Below, piece by piece: positions 26,950 through 35,052 of a DNA stretch of 64,000 nt (position 1 is its first letter; each line of letters starts with the position of its first letter). The stretch spans positions 73,871 to 137,870 of the forward strand of contig NZ_LGCN01000177.1 of the NCBI RefSeq assembly GCF_001279005.1. The letters run 5' to 3'. A program made the position numbers and the translations under genes. This DNA is from Streptomyces caelestis (GTDB taxonomy: Bacteria > Actinomycetota > Actinomycetes > Streptomycetales > Streptomycetaceae). Below the pieces are notes generated by a model. The model ran no database searches. It saw only the letters and a program-made list of their open reading frames with translations, and was not told where the DNA came from.

Positions 26950-27406
26950 CCGCTCGACGCATCAACAGGGCCTCCTCGACACCAACATCATGATTCTGCG
27001 CCGCTGGGTGGCACCCGAGGAGCTACCGGACGAAATGGCGATCACCGCCATCACCCTGGCCGAGTTGTCCGCCGGTCCGCACGAGGTCCGTCGCAACGAC
27101 GAACAGAGCAGCTACGACGAACACGCCGAACGCGCCCGTAGGCTCGACGTCCTGCAACGCGCCGAGAACGAGTTCGACCCCATCCCCTTCGAGGCCGAAG
27201 CGGCCCGCATCTACGGCCGTATCTGTGCCGCAGTGATCAGCGCCGGCCGCAAGCCACGCCGCCGGGTGGCCGACCTGGTGATCGCTGCCATCGCCGTGGC
27301 GGAGAACCTTCCCCTCTTCACCACCAACCCCGACGACTTCAAAGGGCTGGACGACCTCCTCACCGTCGTGCCGGTCACCCGCCCGAGGGTGCCCCACGAA
27401 GGCTGA
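26939..27406 (+). CDS. PIN-domain (VapC) toxin
   Basis: The 155-residue protein has the PIN signatures LLDTNIMILRRW (first Asp), ITLAELSAG (conserved Glu), RRVADLVIAAIAV (Asp) and FTTNPDDFKGL (Asp). It is a predicted Mg-dependent RNase. The gene overlaps the Phd antitoxin by 11 bp. It lies between scars C and D as cargo of a former element. Confidence 0.92.
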   Translation: MTADRSTHQQGLLDTNIMILRRWVAPEELPDEMAITAITLAELSAGPHEVRRNDEQSSYDEHAERARRLDVLQRAENEFDPIPFEAEAARIYGRICAAVISAGRKPRRRVADLVIAAIAVAENLPLFTTNPDDFKGLDDLLTVVPVTRPRVPHEG

Positions 27407-27461
27407 CGGCAGGGCACTGGTGCGGTGGGAGCACACCGGGGCACGGATGTGATCACGCAGC

Positions 27462-27500
27462 AGGGCCGGTTCGAGGGATCAAGCCCTTCGAACCGGCCCT
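27462..27500. terminator. hairpin flanking scar D
   Basis: AGGGCCGGTTCGA...TCGAACCGGCCCT forms 13-bp arms with a GGG/CCC extension, just before scar D. It is probably the tRNA-Arg terminator of this attachment site. Confidence 0.75.
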
Positions 27501-27507
27501 GTGCCGT

Positions 27508-27557
27508 GTGCCCCCGGCAGGATTCGAACCTGCGACACCCGCTTGAGGAGTTCGGTC
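27508..27557 (-). repeat. tRNA-Arg(CCU) 3'-end scar D
   Basis: Fourth minus-strand copy of the tRNA-Arg 3' part, with no change in the T-arm and acceptor part. The 5' half of a tRNA is absent. Confidence 0.8.
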
Positions 27558-27674
27558 TGACCGCCTGTCCACCCGTGCTGCGCGGGGAAGCTGTGGCCGT
27601 GTCAGACCGCACCGCGCCGCCGCTGTCCGCTGTCGTTGATGTCAGCCATGGATGTCACCTCACACCGGCTGGGG

Positions 27675-27851
27675 TCACTTGCGGCGCTTGCGTTTCTTCG
27701 CCTTGCGTTCGGTTTCCTTGCGCTTCTCGATGGTGTACGACGACCACTCGCCACGGTGCAGGTCGCATCGCGACGCACCGACCATCGCCAGCCGCTGACA
27801 CCGAGTGCCCTTCTGCGTGAGCGCTCCACACCTGGACTGCGTACGAGCCAC
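27675..27851 (-). CDS. small Cys/His protein with basic tail
   Basis: The 58-residue product from GTG 27851 contains RCGALTQKGTRCQR and then SRCDLHRGEW, a CxxxxxxGxxC...CxxH arrangement that could bind zinc. It ends with a Lys/Arg run. Similar small proteins occur in mobile elements, but I know no function. A G-rich ribosome binding site lies about 7 nt before the GTG. Longer in-frame extension upstream looks non-coding. Confidence 0.5.
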   Translation of the reverse strand: MARTQSRCGALTQKGTRCQRLAMVGASRCDLHRGEWSSYTIEKRKETERKAKKRKRRK

Positions 27852-28180
27852 GTTTCCCACCCCCGGTCTCGACCGTCGTGCGGACCAGTGCAGGATTGCC
27901 GGGCACATGTCCTCTGTGGAAGGCGCACCGCTCCGCGCAGCGGTGCACGGCGGCCCAAGGAGGTTGCCCGGGGGGCGCACGCTTTCCAACTGTGTTGATG
28001 CCTCGCGGTTTCGCGTACAGGGCCGTTCACCTGCGTTCACGGGCGGCCCGCCCATGGGTTGCAGCCGACTCGTGGTCTCGCCTGAACGGCCCTGAACAGG
28101 GCTGAATGACACGGAAACTGAGGCGGAGCCCGCATACATCTCGGGTGATGGTTGGATGCGATCGGCGCTAGTGTGCGGCG

Positions 28181-28783
28181 GTGATCAGCAATGAGGGAGT
28201 ACGCCTGGGTGCGGAGGCCGCACATCGCCTGGCACAGACGGGCCTCTATGAGTTCGGGGCGGGGCTGACGGAGGCCGAGTTCACGCGCATCGAGCGCGAG
28301 TACGGCTTCGAGTTCGCGGACGATCACCGGGCATTCCTTGCGGCCGGGCTCCCGATCAACGTCCCTCCCGAGGACGGGCAGACCTGGTCAAGGCCCTGGC
28401 CGGAGTGGCGCGGCGGCGATTTGGGCGGCTTGCGTCGACAGCTCGACTGGCCGGTCGAGGGTGTTCTGCTCGGCGTTGAGCACAACGCGTTCTGGTACGA
28501 GGGCTGGGGTGAGCGTCCAGCCGACGGAACGGCGGCACTGGATACGGCGCGGCGTCATCTGGCGGAGGCGCCGGTGATGGTGCCCGTGTATGCCCACCGA
28601 TACCTGCCTGCCGGCCGGGGAAGCTTCGGACATCCGGTGCTCTCGATGTGGCAGACCGACGTCATCTATTACGGCCTGGACCTGGCCGACTACATGCACC
28701 AGGAGTTCGACGAGGCGCGGGACGAGGTCGACGACAGCTGGAACCCGCGAGCGACGGCCCTCTTCTGGCGGGACCTTCTCTGA
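28181..28783 (+). CDS. SMI1/KNR4 (SUKH)-like protein
   Basis: The 200-residue product contains LTEAEFTRIEREYGFEFADD near residue 30, the pattern at the start of SMI1/KNR4 domains, and a Trp-rich remainder. SUKH proteins often act as immunity proteins against secreted nuclease toxins. No toxin partner is visible nearby, so the role is open. It starts with GTG at 28181 without a clear ribosome binding site. Confidence 0.55.
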   Translation: MISNEGVRLGAEAAHRLAQTGLYEFGAGLTEAEFTRIEREYGFEFADDHRAFLAAGLPINVPPEDGQTWSRPWPEWRGGDLGGLRRQLDWPVEGVLLGVEHNAFWYEGWGERPADGTAALDTARRHLAEAPVMVPVYAHRYLPAGRGSFGHPVLSMWQTDVIYYGLDLADYMHQEFDEARDEVDDSWNPRATALFWRDLL

Positions 28784-28977
28784 CTCATCGAGGAGCCCGG
28801 ACAGGCGGCGAACGCTCTCAGCTTGGGAAGCTGAGGTGATCTAGGACTCGCTGTGGGGCTGATCTGCGGTGGAAGCCGCCCACGCCGGATGGGCGGGTCC
28901 GTTGATTTCCCGTGGTTCCCCGCATGACCTGGCACGATCTCTTCGTCCCGAAGACCTGGTTGTGTGGTGGGTGCGCT

Positions 28978-29811
28978 TCAGGGGTGCGACAGGAAGCGGG
29001 CGATCTCCGCTGCCACGGCTTCGGGCACCGTTGACGGCGCGAAGTGCATTTGGTCGGGGAACGTCGTGAGTGTGACGTCGGGCAGCACGCTCGCGAGTCG
29101 GTCGAGGGTTTCCGGCATGGGCTGCCATGTGTCGGCCCCCCGCATCAGCAGCGTGGGGACAGTGACAGCGGACCAGCGCTCCACGTCCACTGCATCGGCG
29201 GCCATCGATTCCAGGTCGCGGCACCAGCCGGGCGCGTCGGTGGCGGGCTCGTTGTCGGCCGGATCGCCGCCGTCCATGAAGTCCAGCAGCGGGGCCGGGA
29301 CGCGGGCCACCTTCTCCGCCAGGAGCCGATCGGCCTGCAGCCGGTCACCCTGCGTGGTGAGTTCCTCGAATCGAGACAGCACGGGCGTCAGTTCCTCGCC
29401 CGCGGCGTACAGCGGCGGTTCCCACAGCACCAGGGAGCGGAGGGCGAGTCCGGCTGCCGCAGCGTGCAGGGCAACGGTGGCGCCGTAAGACATGCCGACC
29501 AGGTGCACCGGGCGGCCGATCCTGTTGATCAGTACTCTGATGTCGCCCACCTCGTCGGCGAAGCGCTTCGGAGATCGGCCCGACTGGCTCGGGGCGTAGC
29601 CGCGACGGGCCGGCGACCACAGCTCGAACCGGTCGGCGAGTCGTTCGGCCACCGGCTGCCAGGAGTGCAACCCACCGCCGGACCCGTGAACCATGACGAC
29701 CGGCAGCCCGGACCCGATCCGTCGATATCCGATGATGGTCCCGTCGAAGGACTCGAACGACAGGAAAGCCCCGGAGGCGGAGGACTTCGACGACTGGATC
29801 GCACTCGGCAT
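28978..29811 (-). CDS. alpha/beta hydrolase
   Basis: The 277-residue protein has the classic fold markers: VVMVHGSGGG (oxyanion-hole region), GMSYG with the nucleophilic Ser, an Asp in LLMRGADTW and a His in PDQMHFAP. The substrate cannot be inferred. It carries no signal peptide. The start at ATG 29811 has a weak ribosome binding site. It lies between scar D and the AICE boundary E, read towards scar D. Confidence 0.88.
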   Translation of the reverse strand: MPSAIQSSKSSASGAFLSFESFDGTIIGYRRIGSGLPVVMVHGSGGGLHSWQPVAERLADRFELWSPARRGYAPSQSGRSPKRFADEVGDIRVLINRIGRPVHLVGMSYGATVALHAAAAGLALRSLVLWEPPLYAAGEELTPVLSRFEELTTQGDRLQADRLLAEKVARVPAPLLDFMDGGDPADNEPATDAPGWCRDLESMAADAVDVERWSAVTVPTLLMRGADTWQPMPETLDRLASVLPDVTLTTFPDQMHFAPSTVPEAVAAEIARFLSHP

Positions 29812-29972
29812 GCGGAGACCGTTGCACGGTCCACCGGACTCGGTCCACCGGATTTCGGTGGTCGGGTATGCAGGAGACGCAGCGCGAAGCCATGAGCCAC
29901 ATGGACCGGCTGCTCAGGAGGCGCCGCAGTCGTCAGTGACTGTCCTCGTTGTTGCCGGAAGTGGATGTCAAA

Positions 29973-30000
29973 GACCCCGGACCATGATCGGTCCGGGGCC
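29973..30000. terminator. hairpin flanking att site E
   Basis: GACCCCGGACC and GGTCCGGGGCC pair over 11 bp (one G-U), followed by a T-run (CCTTTTGCC). A typical intrinsic terminator next to the AICE boundary. Confidence 0.75.
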
Positions 30001-30009
30001 TTTTGCCTG

Positions 30010-30057
30010 GTGCCCCCGGCAGGATTCGAACCTGCGACACCCGCTTTAGGAGAGCGG
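30010..30057 (-). repeat. AICE att repeat, left copy (E)
   Basis: These 48 bp are identical to 43869-43916, which is the 3' part of the intact tRNA-Arg(CCU) from the anticodon stem to just past the discriminator base. The identity stops sharply at both ends. It is therefore one of the two att copies flanking the integrated element. Confidence 0.9.
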
Positions 30058-30572
30058 CTGGGTGATCTGCGGGCTGAGCTGCGAATTCGCCAGCCGAGGG
30101 AGCGGGCGGCTACTCGACCGAGGGACGCCGGTGTTGACCGCTGTTGCCCCCTGCATCTGGCACGGTTGTGGCACGAACCTCAGCCGACGACAGCCAGCCA
30201 CGACGGTGGGTGCGTCGGCCGACCAGGCGCGCGTGTGCCTCGCTGCACCCCCGCCGACCTCAGCCACGGTGCTTGCCGTCGACGGGAGCAGGTCGCGCCG
30301 GCCGGGCCGCGGGAAGAACAGGGCTGCTCGGTCCCGCAAACCCTCAGCTTGGGAAGCAAGGGTGTTTCAGAGGTGGTTCTCTATCTGACCTGGGGCGATG
30401 TGCTCTCGGTGTCTGTCTGCCTGCACGCCCTATGTCCCAGTGTTCGTCCGCTGATTGTCTATTCAAGTTCTCTCGGGTTGCGATCAAGGGTAACTCTGCA
30501 TTCTCTGGAACATGTAGTAGCTAGTGCCTGCTTAGCTACCTGTGGCTTGCAGCGCCAGGAAGGCTAAATCTC
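30058..30572. other. AICE left end, gene-free
   Basis: About 515 bp with no supportable gene. GGCACG-N2-TGTGGCACGA near 30165-30183 matches a pair of copies beside the right att site (43787-43807), suggesting integrase arm-binding sites. From about 30440 the DNA becomes AT-rich and probably holds the promoter of the cargo gene. Confidence 0.5.
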
Positions 30573-32240
30573 ATGCTTCGCAAGAATCAGGGTTATGACC
30601 TTTCAGAGGGAGCACGCTATAGCGGCAAGGTGAGCGCCAGAGCTGCTATTGAGATTATAGAACTCATCTTCTCCAGCAAGGATTGGATAGTAAGGCGCGT
30701 TGACTCTGTATCCTTCCCGGACGAACTGAGCATAGCGCGCCGCGTGAGCGTCGATATCGTGACGCCGGGGGTGCAACCTAAAGTGAGCCTTGACAATGGC
30801 TCCGATGTCACTCTGCTGCCGATTGCCATGCTAAGCAAGGATGTGATCTCCGACTTCGACTTCTGGGGAGAAAAAGAAGAGGAGAGACTACCCAAAATCT
30901 CAAGGAAACTTGGGCGAGAGGTCATGAAGGAGATGCTCGTCCAATGGGCACAGAAACTTTGCTCGAGGATGAGCCAAGGTGAGATCCGGGACGTGGCGGA
31001 CAGGCTACTTCAATCCCCTATAAGCGAACTGAAGGGAATTCCCGATGGAGATCTAGAGGAACTCCTCCGTGATGGCGACAAGTGGGGCTTCGATCCGCCT
31101 GACGGAACTAAAGCGAAAGCTTTTTTGGTCTTGGCTAGGATGCTCTCCCGCAACTTCATTCTGTTTTTGCCGCTTGATGACGTGATCGGAAAAGGCGAGA
31201 GGGTGATTGTCAAGTACTCTTATGTCCGTCCGCTTGCTCTCTACAGAAGTCGTCGCAACGGGCGATGGGGTGCAGTCCAGGCACTCGCCAAGAAGCTAAT
31301 TGGTCTTGACCACCTAGACGTCATCCTCAACGCCTCCAACGTTGCTTACTCGCAGAGCTATCACTTTGAGCTCAAGACGCCGAGTAACGTAGGAATAACC
31401 AGAGCAGAGCTCTACGATGATGCAGATGTCAGGAGCAAGCTATCGAAGGCTGAGGACTCCACGGCCGCGTCCTTTTTCAGGCAGGCGAAAGTAGCCAGGA
31501 AACTCAAGAATCTCCGGCCTCAGATCCTGGCCCCCGAGGAAAGGCAGGTGGAGAGTCAAAGGGCAACGCGATTCGGGCTTTACCCGATCGAGGGAGCGGC
31601 TTATGGCACGCATGGAAAAGTCTTTATTAGATTGGCTGCGCCACGGCGGTTGTGGTTGTGGGCCGTCGCTGTCACCTCAGTGCTCGTTACCGTCGCGCTA
31701 GGGATAGCTGCATTCGTTCAGAGTGTCCGTAACTCCGAAACGGACGCTAACATCTCGCTTTTGCTGGTATTTGCCGCCGTTTTTCTGCCGACTCTGATGG
31801 CTCCCGACCCTAACGATTTCTCAAGATACATCTTGACGCCAACCAGAATTGCCGGTCTTATTTCGAGCGCCCTGCCCATTAGCCTTGCATTGGCTGTAAT
31901 TGTCGGCTGGACCCCCTTCGGTCAGCCGTGGGCGTATGCCCTATTTGGCCTTGCCGTGATAATTTCACTGCGACAGGTCGTGGCGCTTATCGTGGCGACA
32001 CCTTCGGCCGAAACGAGACAGCTTTCCTGGTTGGCTAGGAGGAGGTATGCTTTCCTCGGAAAAGGTATTTTCAGGTCTACGGTCGATCGCCCGAATTGGC
32101 AATATGAGCAAGAATTCTTACGGTTGGAAAGTGTCCGAGGTGTTATAGCTAAAGAAATTCGAACCAAAAGCGGGTTGGTCCGCCTGCTCGGATGGAGGTG
32201 CCAATGTGATTTCTGGAAAAAGGACGCGGATGGTGGCTGA
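30573..32240 (+). CDS. AT-rich cargo gene: 555-residue membrane protein of unknown function
   Basis: No family is recognised. The first 360 residues lack membrane segments and look like one or two soluble domains, with a beta-rich part around VERVIVKYSYV-like strands near residue 210. About four transmembrane helices follow (roughly 360-470, starting LWLWAVAVTSVLVTVAL). A 75-residue basic cytoplasmic tail closes the protein. AGGAAGG lies 10 nt before the ATG. Base and codon use differ sharply from the neighbours: A/T third positions are common (ATT, ATA, AAA), and the rare Leu codon TTA appears, for example in QEFLRL near the C-terminus. This indicates recent transfer from a lower-GC donor. 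Its position at the cargo end of an AICE fits a defence, immunity or exclusion role; that is speculation. Confidence 0.85.
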   Translation: MLRKNQGYDLSEGARYSGKVSARAAIEIIELIFSSKDWIVRRVDSVSFPDELSIARRVSVDIVTPGVQPKVSLDNGSDVTLLPIAMLSKDVISDFDFWGEKEEERLPKISRKLGREVMKEMLVQWAQKLCSRMSQGEIRDVADRLLQSPISELKGIPDGDLEELLRDGDKWGFDPPDGTKAKAFLVLARMLSRNFILFLPLDDVIGKGERVIVKYSYVRPLALYRSRRNGRWGAVQALAKKLIGLDHLDVILNASNVAYSQSYHFELKTPSNVGITRAELYDDADVRSKLSKAEDSTAASFFRQAKVARKLKNLRPQILAPEERQVESQRATRFGLYPIEGAAYGTHGKVFIRLAAPRRLWLWAVAVTSVLVTVALGIAAFVQSVRNSETDANISLLLVFAAVFLPTLMAPDPNDFSRYILTPTRIAGLISSALPISLALAVIVGWTPFGQPWAYALFGLAVIISLRQVVALIVATPSAETRQLSWLARRRYAFLGKGIFRSTVDRPNWQYEQEFLRLESVRGVIAKEIRTKSGLVRLLGWRCQCDFWKKDADGG

Positions 32241-32267
32241 ACATGATGCGAGGTTGGCCGAACATCT

Positions 32268-32410
32268 TAGGTCGGTGGAGCGGCTTTGGGGTGGCGCTGC
32301 TTTGGCGCGAGTGATCATGGCCCCGTAAGCTTCCGGCGCGTCGGGCAGTCTGTGGACCTGCCCGGTAAAGCACGACGTTGGGGCCATGATCTGCGAGGCT
32401 CGCGCCAAAG
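32268..32410. repeat. copy 2 of the 60-bp repeat, with long imperfect inverted repeat
   Basis: The first 60 bp resemble 25846-25905. In addition CTTTGGCGCGAG...GATCATGGCCCC (32300-32324) is mirrored by GGGGCCATGATC...CTCGCGCCAAAG (32380-32410). It could be a terminator of the cargo gene or a recombination site. Confidence 0.6.
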
Positions 32411-32489
32411 TGGCTCCGTAAAGCCGCGTAGTCGACCGCCCCAGCCACGACGTACCTCTTCTCTGGCGTCAGACGGCTGATTGCTGTGT

Positions 32490-32564
32490 GCGCGGCACGG
32501 GCGCTGGCCGGGCTGGAGCGGGGCGGAGACAGGAGCGCAGGCCCGGCCGGGGGCCGTGCCGCGC
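32490..32564. other. large nested stem-loop, possible single-strand or transfer origin
   Basis: GCGCGGCACGG (32490-32500) pairs with CCGTGCCGCGC (32554-32564), and GGCCGGGC (32506-32513) with GCCCGGCC (32541-32548) inside it. There is no gene from 32241 to 32686. Rolling-circle elements carry such structures as single-strand origins; no direct evidence here. Confidence 0.5.
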
Positions 32565-32686
32565 GCGGTGAGCGGAGCGAGCCGCCTTGAACCAGTAGAG
32601 AAAGTTTGAATCATGCTCGGGGCGCTTGGTGATCACTGAGGCTCATGCACCCGGTCATCGCTGTCCCGTGGTGTAGAACCCTGGGT

Positions 32687-33538
32687 ATGGGGAGTGAGCG
32701 GCGGGAGCGGATGAAGGCGCTCGGGGTGCGTCTTCGGGGGCTGCGTACTGAAGCCGGCCTGACGGGTGCCGTGCTGGCACAACGGGCCGGTGTGGGGCAA
32801 CCGACCGTTTCCAAGGTCGAGACCGGGCGCATGGTGCCGAGTTCTGACGTGCTGGACCGGCTCTCGCGTGCCCTCGGCCTCGACGACTCGACCGCGCGTG
32901 AGGTGCGTGACCTCCTGGTGGCCGTGGAGGCTGCCGCGGACTCCGGTCCGGCATCCGGTGATGAAGCTCCCGCTGGGGCTGTCCTCGATGAAGCGGTGCG
33001 GTCGGCTCGGTTGGTGCGGTCGTTCCAGTGCGTTGTTCTGCCGGCCCTGCTGCAGAGCGCGGAGTACGCCCGGCACGTCTTCGAGAGTGCGCCGAACTCG
33101 ACTCCTGAGGCGGTCGGTCGGGCGGTTGCTGCCCGTGTGGAGCGGCAGAGCGTGTTGTACGAACCGGGGCGTGAGTCGGTGTTCGTGCTGACGGAAGCGG
33201 TGTTGCGGACCTGGCCCGGAACTCCGGCGCTGATGCTTGCCCAGCTCGACCGGTTGCTGGCCGTCGAGAGTCTGAGCACGGTACGGCTCGGGGTCATCCC
33301 TTGGCGTCGGCCGGTGCCGCTTCTGCCTCGTCACGGGTTCACGCTGTGCGATCAACGGGCGGTCGTGGTCGAGGCGTTCGCCGGGGAGCGGGTGTCGGTC
33401 GACTCCGCCGAGGTGGCCGCGTACGAGGAGGAGTTCGGTCGCTTCGAGCGAGTTGCCGTCTTCGGTGACGAGGTGCGGGAGCTGCTGTTGCGGGTGATGA
33501 AGGAGTTCCGCGAGCTGGGAGACACCGTCACCCCTTAG
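32687..33538 (+). CDS. XRE-family regulator with DUF5753 domain (AICE)
   Basis: The 283-residue protein has an N-terminal helix-turn-helix (about residues 12-65, VGQPTVSKVETGRMVPS) and a DUF5753 effector domain with VVLPALLQSAEYA and VIPWRRPVP. TAGAAC lies 8 nt before the ATG at 32687 with no Shine-Dalgarno site, so the transcript is probably leaderless. It heads the regulatory block of the element and could control its excision or transfer genes. Confidence 0.88.
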   Translation: MGSERRERMKALGVRLRGLRTEAGLTGAVLAQRAGVGQPTVSKVETGRMVPSSDVLDRLSRALGLDDSTAREVRDLLVAVEAAADSGPASGDEAPAGAVLDEAVRSARLVRSFQCVVLPALLQSAEYARHVFESAPNSTPEAVGRAVAARVERQSVLYEPGRESVFVLTEAVLRTWPGTPALMLAQLDRLLAVESLSTVRLGVIPWRRPVPLLPRHGFTLCDQRAVVVEAFAGERVSVDSAEVAAYEEEFGRFERVAVFGDEVRELLLRVMKEFRELGDTVTP

Positions 33539-33553
33539 AGGAATAATTCCTCT
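33537..33553. promoter_or_regulatory. palindrome AGAGGAAT-A-ATTCCTCT
   Basis: A perfect 8-bp inverted repeat with a 1-nt centre, overlapping the stop codon of the XRE gene and 83 bp before the RsbW-like gene. It is likely a regulator binding site, different in sequence from the GTCTAG sites nearby. Confidence 0.5.
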
Positions 33554-33601
33554 GTATGCCTGGCCTGTTGGTCACGCATGGGAATACTCTGCCGCTGCGC
33601 T

Positions 33602-33617
33602 GTCTAGACCCCTAGAC
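33602..33617. promoter_or_regulatory. AICE operator O1: GTCTAG-N4-CTAGAC
   Basis: Perfect 6-bp inverted repeat (GTCTAGACCCCTAGAC) 18 bp before the RsbW-like gene. Member of a site family repeated at 34158, 35902-35999 and 39500. Confidence 0.7.
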
Positions 33618-33635
33618 GCAGACAAGGAGCTTGCC

Positions 33636-34025
33636 ATGCGTACCAAGTGGTGCCGTGCCTTTCCCGGCCTGGCCGAGCAAGTGGTCCAGGCCCGTCACTT
33701 CGTGGCCGCCATGATTACCGAGGAGGGTCCGGTCGATGACGCCGTCCTGGTCGTCAGCGAGCTGGCGACCAATGCCGTGCGGCACTCGCGGAGCGGTTCG
33801 GCCGGCGGCTGGTTCCTCGTGATCGTCGGCTTCGGTGGCGGCCTCGTGCGCATCGAGGTGGTCGACCAGGGCGGCGAGCGTGTGCCGCACCTGTGCGACG
33901 TGACCAGCCAGGAAGAGGGCGGGCGCGGGCTGCTGTTGATCGCGTCCTGCGCCAAGGACTGGGGTGTGAAGAACTGGCCCGACGGGCGTTCCGTATGGGC
34001 CGAGCTGGCATGGGAGGGCGCGTGA
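33636..34025 (+). CDS. RsbW-like ATP-binding protein (anti-sigma/HATPase)
   Basis: The 129-residue product is a stand-alone HATPase_c domain: ELATNAVRHS (N-box), EVVDQGGERVP (G1) and GGRGLLLIASCAKDWGV (G2). Such proteins in Streptomyces are anti-sigma-factor-type kinases, although many have no known partner. AAGGAG precedes the ATG at 33636. It lies just downstream of operator O1, in a block with an HTH sensor protein and a PP2C phosphatase, suggesting a partner-switching type control module on the element. Confidence 0.88.
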   Translation: MRTKWCRAFPGLAEQVVQARHFVAAMITEEGPVDDAVLVVSELATNAVRHSRSGSAGGWFLVIVGFGGGLVRIEVVDQGGERVPHLCDVTSQEEGGRGLLLIASCAKDWGVKNWPDGRSVWAELAWEGA

Positions 34026-34157
34026 CCGGGCTCCGCTCGTCGATAGTCGACGGTTGCCTTGCGGGCGGTGGCGGGTGAGTCCGCGGGGTGTGCCCCGGCG
34101 GCGGTCCCGGTTCTTCGTGGTCGGCGGTCGTACGGGACGGCGCCTGCCGCCCATTCC

Positions 34158-34173
34158 GTCTAGGGCCCTAGAC
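34158..34173. promoter_or_regulatory. AICE operator O2: perfect 16-bp palindrome
   Basis: GTCTAGGGCCCTAGAC is fully self-complementary and lies 27 bp before the start of the HTH sensor gene, where it would cover the promoter. Confidence 0.75.
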
Positions 34174-34200
34174 TCCTGGGTACTTCTGGGAGGTGTGGTC

Positions 34201-35052
34201 ATGTCGGACGAGTTGCAGCGGATCATGGCGATCGATGATCCGTACCTGCTCCTGCGTGAGGTCACGACGCGGTTGGCCGACGCGCAGCAGGAGGTGACCG
34301 AACTCGCCCGACTCCGCCGCCGTGTAGTCCAGGACCTCCATGCGCAGGGACTGTCCTATGCGCAGATCGCGGAGAAGGCCGGCCTGAGCCGCGGGCGGAT
34401 TCACCAGATCCGCCATACGGGTCCGGCACCTGAGGGGGCCTTCCTCGGCACGGGTGCCGTCACGGTCGTGACTCCGCTGCGGTGGGACGACGTGAAGAAG
34501 CGCCCGGTCGTCGCCATGGCCGACGTGAACTCCGGGAAGCGTCTGGAGGAGCTGGCGAAGACGTACGGGCTCAGCGTCAGCTCCGGCCACGTACTGGTGA
34601 GCGGTGAAGTCGACCTCAACCGTGACGGCCTGGTCGTCGTCTGCGGGCCGGGCATGTCCCAGGCCATGAGTGACCTGTACGCCCAGGACCCGGTACTCGC
34701 CTGGGAGCATCCGGAGGGCGAGCCGTGGGCGCTGGTGGACCGGCGCACCGGCACGGCGTACCGTGCGGGGGCGGACATCGAACCGCGCCGTCCGCACGAT
34801 GTGGGATACCTCGGCAGGCTGCCCCGCCCGGACGGCAACGGCTCGGTGCTCGCCATCGCCGGCATCCACACGGCAGGCTCCCTCGGCGTCGTCCACCTCC
34901 TCGCCTCGGACCTCGGCACGCTCTGGGGGCAGGTGGGGGAGCGGCACTTCTCCGCGCTGGTGAGCGTCGAGTACGACCCCGAGACCGACGAACCGCAATC
35001 CGTCGAACTGCTCTGTCCCCTCTATCTGCACGACGAGGAGACGACGGCGTGA
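34201..35052 (+). CDS. HTH protein with C-terminal sensor-like domain
   Basis: The 283-residue protein has a coiled region (about 20-45), then a sigma-70 region 4-like helix-turn-helix (about 48-75, LSYAQIAEKAGLSRGRIHQI). The C-terminal 200 residues carry VVVCGPGMSQAMSDLYA and LAIAGIHTAGSLGVVHLLA, conserved-looking motifs of a sensor domain I cannot name. GGGAGG lies 7 nt before the ATG. The downstream PP2C gene overlaps its stop codon (GTGA), so they are translationally coupled. The perfect palindrome in its own promoter makes it a candidate for the regulator of the GTCTAG sites. Confidence 0.75.
   Translation: MSDELQRIMAIDDPYLLLREVTTRLADAQQEVTELARLRRRVVQDLHAQGLSYAQIAEKAGLSRGRIHQIRHTGPAPEGAFLGTGAVTVVTPLRWDDVKKRPVVAMADVNSGKRLEELAKTYGLSVSSGHVLVSGEVDLNRDGLVVVCGPGMSQAMSDLYAQDPVLAWEHPEGEPWALVDRRTGTAYRAGADIEPRRPHDVGYLGRLPRPDGNGSVLAIAGIHTAGSLGVVHLLASDLGTLWGQVGERHFSALVSVEYDPETDEPQSVELLCPLYLHDEETTA

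Noticed and set aside
20966..30057. Scars A to E considered as tRNA genes
   Set aside because: They lack the 5' half: no acceptor 5' strand or D-arm can be formed, and A to D lack a paired anticodon stem.
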